A DNA stretch of 64,000 bases from Prostheceraeus crozeri (taxonomy: Eukaryota; Platyhelminthes; Polycladida; Euryleptidae), in contig CAJQUW010005784.1 in the NCBI GenBank assembly GCA_907163375.1, positions 186,001 to 250,000 of the forward strand. The letters are read 5' to 3'. Below are positions 59,729 through 64,000 of this stretch, piece after piece. Under the pieces are notes generated by a model. The model was not told where the DNA came from. It worked only from the letters and a program-made list of their open reading frames with translations, and searched no databases. How positions within the stretch are numbered: the stretch's first letter is position 1; the number at the start of each line of letters is the position of its first letter. A program made the translations under genes and the position numbers.

Positions 59729-61063
59729 TTAGCCTATCCTAGCCATCTTCCCATTAAGAACTTCAATAGAATATTTTACATCTTCTAGCAATAAACCATA
59801 AGCCATCAATGAAGTTGTGGAATCTTTTTTTTCAATATTAATTGTTACATCACAACCATTTTTAATAATATCTTCAGATTGTGCACTTAAATCGAAACAG
59901 AAAATTGGATATAAATGTCTCCAATCTCCAGGAGTTAATTGTGGTTCAACTCCAAATTCTATACAAAGATTTCTATAAGCATCATATCCTTCCATAAATT
60001 GATTATTGGTATCATCGAATCTTAATGGATCAATTGGATACCGGGTTTGATTTAATGAAACTTGTAAACTTCGAATTGTATTAATATGGAAGAGATTATT
60101 GTTCTTATCAAAACTTGGAGAATTATTTCTTTGAAAAGTTAGCAATAAATATCTTGGTGTATTCGCAGTTCTAGTAAAATGCCAGTTAAATCTTTGTTCG
60201 GAAAAAGTTACTGAACTAGCAGTACGCTTTAGAAAATTTACTGGAATTGGTTTGTTAGTATTTAATCTTTTTGCAATAGCTGTTTCAATCTCTAAACTAG
60301 GAGTAATATGCTTAATCCACCATTCAAGTCTATCAATTTTTAAATATGCTTTTTTTCCAGTCTTACCAAAAAAGATTAATTCATTATTTGCTGTACGATG
60401 AATTATTAATTTAAATTTTAATTGATATGATATTTTGTCATAATCTAAATATCCGAATAATGGAGACAATGACCAATTTACTGTCTGTTTACTTTTCTTG
60501 TTAAATTCACGTCTTTCTTTATATGCATCATTATTTGTTTTATTTAAATGTTTTGCAATATTTTCTACATCTTTCGCAATTCCTGCTGCATCTGTTCCAG
60601 CGTGAGTTAAATCATCAACAATTATACCATCATTAGTATCAGGAAACCAACCTTCGATTTCATGCTTTTTATTATTTTCACCAATTGTTACAAATCTAAG
60701 CATTGAATCAATTACACCTGGAGAATCACTTATTGTTTCTATATTTTGAGTTGCAACATCTAAACGCAATTGTGTAAATAATCTTGGAAAGAAATTATTC
60801 TCTAGTGCAATATTATCGGTTTCTGGTAATGGTGTTGTAAAATTGGCATCACTATATAAAGAATATTCACAATGTAAAAACGAATCAGGTAAATATATAT
60901 AACTCTGCTGATTATCAACTTCAAAAATTAAATCACCTCCAGTATTTATTCTACTGGAAGATCCGGGATTCATAGCAATTCTTATATAGTCATTCTTTTT
61001 TTGATTATTACTGACGAACGGAGGATCGTCTAATCTAAATTTATTTTCGATAAGCGAAGACAT
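59729..61063 (-). CDS. P2 major capsid protein (double jelly roll), intact
   Basis: 444 residues from the ATG at 61063, the start conserved with P1; an in-frame ATG at 61123 only adds AT-rich leader. N-terminus 'LDDPPFVSNNQKKNDYIRI'. First jelly roll ~20-210 ('SYIYLPDSFLHCEYSLY'). Second ~215-440 with 'FNWHFTRTANTPRYLLLTF', the PR-aromatic block typical of Polinton capsids. It would form the pseudo-hexameric capsomers of an icosahedral shell. Assignment is by pattern; no structure was computed. Confidence 0.85.
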   Translation of the reverse strand: MSSLIENKFRLDDPPFVSNNQKKNDYIRIAMNPGSSSRINTGGDLIFEVDNQQSYIYLPDSFLHCEYSLYSDANFTTPLPETDNIALENNFFPRLFTQLRLDVATQNIETISDSPGVIDSMLRFVTIGENNKKHEIEGWFPDTNDGIIVDDLTHAGTDAAGIAKDVENIAKHLNKTNNDAYKERREFNKKSKQTVNWSLSPLFGYLDYDKISYQLKFKLIIHRTANNELIFFGKTGKKAYLKIDRLEWWIKHITPSLEIETAIAKRLNTNKPIPVNFLKRTASSVTFSEQRFNWHFTRTANTPRYLLLTFQRNNSPSFDKNNNLFHINTIRSLQVSLNQTRYPIDPLRFDDTNNQFMEGYDAYRNLCIEFGVEPQLTPGDWRHLYPIFCFDLSAQSEDIIKNGCDVTINIEKKDSTTSLMAYGLLLEDVKYSIEVLNGKMARIG

Positions 61064-61229
61064 TTTTATAAAAAATAATTTGACTTTTTGTTTTTTCTCA
61101 CAGACAGAAAAAAATTTTACCAAAATATAATTTTAGCATTTCACCAAAAAAATTTTACTAAAATAATTTTGCTAAAAAATTTTTGCTAAAATAATTTTAC
61201 TAAAAAAATTTTACTAAAAAAACATAATT

Positions 61230-61820
61230 TTAGAATTTTGCTAGACCAGCTCCGCTACAGCTTTGCTGGTTAGACCGAAGGTTGCTATTAATACCATTAC
61301 CTCTTATTTCTTCAATTGAACGAACCGTAGGTTCAATTGAACGTTTTATGGCAACGCCTGATTTCTTCTTATGTTTACTATCAGACGGAGCTCCGCTCCT
61401 CAAGGTTTCACCCCCTACAGCTATGTTAGCAATTTTATTTTTTGTTTCCTCTGAAAGTTTTTTTAAATTTTTTAGTTCTTCGGAATCATTCCTAAGTTTA
61501 CGAATAGCTTCTAGTTGTTTTAATTCGTTTTGAGACTTAACAGCATTTGATATTGCACTAGCTGTACTACCTATAGCAGCTGCTCCTTTTGCAGCAGATG
61601 TAATCAAATCTTTATTATTTTTAATTAAGTTAACGATACTTCCAATACCAGAGAAGATCCCAGCTCCTTCCGTGTGAACGGCACCTGCGGTGCCTAGGAA
61701 CTTTTGTGTTCCGACTGTTTCTCTATTATCATAATGGTAAACAGATTTCATAGATGGTTCATGAGCAATTTTTTGATTTGAAGCAAAATGTTTAAGATTG
61801 TGTTTATAAATTATAGGCAT
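61230..61820 (-). CDS. P2 small hydrophobic core-like protein
   Basis: 196 residues. N-terminal 'MPIIYKHNLKHFASNQK' and an amphipathic/Gly segment 'GIFSGIGSIVNLI' are followed by Ala-rich 'SAAKGAAAIGSTASAIS' and a charged coiled coil. The C-terminal ~60 residues are basic and encoded partly by miniature hairpins (at 61240-61275, 61315-61345, 61381-61402), which therefore insert in frame. P1 lacks this tail. Minor core or membrane-active virion protein is the best guess. Confidence 0.65.
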   Translation of the reverse strand: MPIIYKHNLKHFASNQKIAHEPSMKSVYHYDNRETVGTQKFLGTAGAVHTEGAGIFSGIGSIVNLIKNNKDLITSAAKGAAAIGSTASAISNAVKSQNELKQLEAIRKLRNDSEELKNLKKLSEETKNKIANIAVGGETLRSGAPSDSKHKKKSGVAIKRSIEPTVRSIEEIRGNGINSNLRSNQQSCSGAGLAKF

Positions 61821-61862
61821 TTTTTAGGATTAAATTTGACTTTTGGGAAAAATATCTACGTG

Positions 61863-62750
61863 TTAAGATTTACGTTTGTGAATGGACAACAACTTCGAGA
61901 TAACTTTATTAATTGACTGTTGCACTTTATCTATTGCGTCAAGCAGCGTGTGATGTACTTTAATTTCTTTTCTATTAACTTGCATTTTCTCCTGATTCAT
62001 CTTCAACGCCGTTTTAAGTGCATTTAACTTAATTTTAAGAACATCTAATTGTCTTTTAACAGCATCTAACTGTTCTTTATTTTCTTTAGAGTTTTCTTGT
62101 ACATTTTTCTTTAATTCATTTTCTAAATTGATTTTAAGAGTTTTCATTTTATCAACTTTTTGATTAAGCGAGTTTACTTCATTTATTATTCTATTCATCT
62201 TTTTCATTTGTTGAGTAATTTTAGAACTTAATTCATCAACACTTTTTTGGAATGTAGCTTGTAACTGTTTTAAATTTTTTTTAATTCTTTCAGGTAGTTT
62301 TTCTATTTCATCTTCTAATTGTTTTTTCAATAGTTGTATCTGATGTTTATTTTTAATGACTGCAGATTTTAACTTTATAGAAAGTAATATCAAAATTTTT
62401 GATTGTTCTGAAATCTTTTTAAAAAGTTTTGCTATATCTGCTTCTAGCTCTCTATCCTTTTTATCAAGTTTTAATAATTTTTCGTTTAATGATTTGTCAT
62501 TAAGTTTTAGCAACTTTAATTCATTCATCAGTGGAACCAAAACATCGTTTATATATTTTTCCTTTAAATCATTGATTTGTGTATCAACATATTGTTTATT
62601 TGTCAACTCTGTATTTTGTTGCGGAAGAATAGAAAGATGCAATGGACCAGATAAAACGTCTCCAGTTTTCATGATATAATTTTCTATCTCTATTTCTAAT
62701 TCACGATGATTCGGGATATATGCACCTCCACTAACATTTGGTAACATCAT
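61863..62750 (-). CDS. P2 fibre-like coiled-coil protein, intact
   Basis: 295 residues. The N-terminal 'MMLPNVSGGAYIPNHRE', then 'YIMKTGDVLSGPLHLS' and 'TNKQYVD', share the phage-fibre-like motif with P1. A long coiled coil (~60-270) ends with basic 'LLSIHKRKS'. The first and last ~50 residues are the most conserved between P1 and P2, suggesting capsid anchoring and an oligomer cap or receptor end. Function inferred. Confidence 0.65.
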   Translation of the reverse strand: MMLPNVSGGAYIPNHRELEIEIENYIMKTGDVLSGPLHLSILPQQNTELTNKQYVDTQINDLKEKYINDVLVPLMNELKLLKLNDKSLNEKLLKLDKKDRELEADIAKLFKKISEQSKILILLSIKLKSAVIKNKHQIQLLKKQLEDEIEKLPERIKKNLKQLQATFQKSVDELSSKITQQMKKMNRIINEVNSLNQKVDKMKTLKINLENELKKNVQENSKENKEQLDAVKRQLDVLKIKLNALKTALKMNQEKMQVNRKEIKVHHTLLDAIDKVQQSINKVISKLLSIHKRKS

Positions 62751-62860
62751 CTTTTAACAATAAAAAAATAAAATTTTTTCTAATAAAAATAAAATTTTTT
62801 CTAATAAAATTTTTTCTAATAAAAATAAAAAATAAAATTTTTTCTAATAAAAATAAAAAA

Positions 62861-64000
62861 ATGGATAAAGCAAATTTAAAAAAATTATATTCGCCCGCAT
62901 CATCCTGTTCTTCTTATTCGACGAGATCAACGGGATTTGAAAACAAATGTTTTGATAATAATAATAATAATAATCCATGTATAGATGTTAATATTTTATT
63001 TCAATTACAAGCCGAAATATTTAGAGAACAGACTAAAGGTTTACCTTCTATAGAAACTAATTATTGTTTATTTCCGGGGGATCCATTTATTAAATTTATG
63101 GATATTGTAAGTAAATATAATGATGTAGCTTATGTGGAATTAAATAAAGAAAATATGGTTATAATAGGTCATAATAATGTTTATGGATTTATTAGAGCAG
63201 TTTTGCCGATTAGTAATACTGATTGGATAGAAACTAAAATTATTAATTATATCAATATTAAAGAATTAGTTAAAAAATTAAAATCTTTTTCCAAAGAAAA
63301 AATTAGATTATTTGTTGATGAACAAAATCAATATAACATTCACATAGAGAGTAAAAAACATAATGAAGAATTATTATGTCAAGTTTATTATAGAGACACA
63401 ATTTATAAACAAGAAACATTAGAAATGCCGCAAAGATATGATGATGATACTTATATAGGTTTATATTCAAACTTAAATATTAATTTATTAAAATCTTATA
63501 TAAATGGTTTAGCTCAACAAGAGAAAATTTATATGTGGACAACACCTTATACTATTAACAATGACCATAATCATAATCATAATAAACGAACCGAAGGTTC
63601 TAGGGCTTTGCCCGATCTTAAAGAATCTTATGATAATAATGATGATAATATAGATGATAATAATATAGATGATGATAATATAAATGATGATTCTGCAACA
63701 TCTGAAAAAGGTGTAAATGGTAAAAAAGATTATAAAAATATAAGTAATTATAAAAATTTATCTAAATTTCATTTTCTTACAATTGAAAATAATAATGATG
63801 GCATAGTTGAAGATACTGTTAGACAACTATGTGTCGGGTCTACAGAATTTAAATTAGGATTTACATCTAATCAATTTAAAATTTTATCATCTTTAATAAA
63901 AACTAAAAGTGATTCAGATTATGGTGGTGTTATTAAATTTTCCAAAAGAGATCAAAGACCAATATTTTTCTCTATTATATTATTATCAGATAAAAGATGT
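62861..64000 (+). CDS. P2-specific unknown protein, runs off window end
   Basis: At least 380 codons, open to the last base. N-terminus 'MDKANLKKLYSPASSCSS' then Asn-rich. Two similar-looking alpha/beta halves are separated by an Asp/Asn-rich low-complexity linker (~235-285). That linker includes codons from two miniature hairpins ('KRTEGSRALPD'). The first half has 'YNDVAYVELNKENMVIIGH' and 'YINIKELVKKLKSF', reminiscent of sliding-clamp folds, but not convincingly. It is divergent from the fibre gene where P1 has its zinc-finger gene. No family was recognised. Confidence 0.6.
   Translation, partial: MDKANLKKLYSPASSCSSYSTRSTGFENKCFDNNNNNNPCIDVNILFQLQAEIFREQTKGLPSIETNYCLFPGDPFIKFMDIVSKYNDVAYVELNKENMVIIGHNNVYGFIRAVLPISNTDWIETKIINYINIKELVKKLKSFSKEKIRLFVDEQNQYNIHIESKKHNEELLCQVYYRDTIYKQETLEMPQRYDDDTYIGLYSNLNINLLKSYINGLAQQEKIYMWTTPYTINNDHNHNHNKRTEGSRALPDLKESYDNNDDNIDDNNIDDDNINDDSATSEKGVNGKKDYKNISNYKNLSKFHFLTIENNNDGIVEDTVRQLCVGSTEFKLGFTSNQFKILSSLIKTKSDSDYGGVIKFSKRDQRPIFFSIILLSDKRC

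Larger units (their letters stand above)
54506..64000 (-). mobile_element. P2: second Maverick/Polinton, inverted relative to P1, incomplete at window edge
   Basis: It starts AGTAGTATATAGTGTGACATC, sharing AGTAGTATA with P1. It contains a terminal hairpin, a tandem-repeat block, then (inverted relative to P1) protease, PLA2-integrase, two small virion-type proteins, major capsid and fibre. Then comes a gene with no P1 counterpart that runs off the end. Shared genes are intact. Similarity to P1 covers about 52,570-46,900 of P1 against 56,530-62,860 here. Polymerase and ATPase genes would be beyond the window. Confidence 0.85.

Noticed and set aside
61064..61123. Upstream start of the P2 capsid gene at 61123
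   Set aside because: The added 20 codons are AT-rich leader absent from P1; the conserved start is 61063.

Overview
The window is a piece of an invertebrate metazoan nuclear genome, probably marine, dominated by mobile and virus-derived DNA. The support is an animal-type single-exon fucolectin-mucin gene, animal transposon families (Tc1/mariner, Crypton, Ty3/Gypsy), Pol II TATA promoters with GT-AG introns inside one element, and three Maverick/Polinton-type insertions. No rRNA gene, convincing tRNA or CRISPR array was seen. The species cannot be named from the sequence alone.

Layout. (1) 1-6,239: host DNA with decayed Tc1/mariner copies, including a 1.8-kb element at 3,692-5,502. (2) 6,246-25,072: an 18.8-kb near-perfect palindrome, here called PalE. 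Its two ~9.2-kb arms surround a 138-bp spacer. It has Polinton-style ends (5'-AGTAGTA...) and a 6-bp target duplication with one mismatch (TGTGTT / TGGGTT). Each arm carries the same block of short, partly spliced genes with TATA promoters: a coiled-coil protein, small acidic and basic proteins, a RING-like Cys/His protein and a DEDDh exonuclease. A 138-bp module occurs three times per arm, alongside minisatellite arrays. (3) 25,079-36,849: host DNA with hairpin elements (MITE-like), a frameshifted Crypton recombinase and a fucolectin-mucin gene. (4) 36,856-53,665: P1, a complete 16.8-kb Polinton with 521/522-bp terminal inverted repeats and a perfect 6-bp duplication (GTTGTC). (5) 53,672-54,505: an 834-bp spacer with a Ty3/Gypsy RT-RNase H relic. 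(6) 54,506 to beyond 64,000: P2, a second Polinton in the opposite orientation whose far end lies outside the window.

How the genes fit together. P1 carries the expected set: protein-primed DNA polymerase B, packaging ATPase, double-jelly-roll major capsid protein, putative minor capsid protein, adenain-type protease and retroviral-type integrase. It also has a fibre-like coiled-coil protein, two small hydrophobic core-like proteins and a second, membrane-anchored P-loop ATPase. The integrase is fused at its N-terminus to a parvovirus-VP1-like phospholipase A2 domain, and P2 has the same fusion. P1 is decayed: there are nonsense codons in the capsid gene and two small virion genes, frameshifts in the protease, the capsid 3' end and the second ATPase, and an E-to-Q change at the integrase catalytic glutamate. 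The P2 copies of the shared genes are intact as far as visible.

Most notable hypothesis. PalE looks like a palindromic derivative of a linear, protein-primed element that used a Polinton-type integrase in trans. Such a form would resemble the inverted-duplication defective genomes known from adenovirus-like replicators. None of its proteins is a recognised Polinton core gene, so it may be a previously undescribed element class or satellite. Shared end sequences and 6-bp duplications are seen directly; the origin model is inference.
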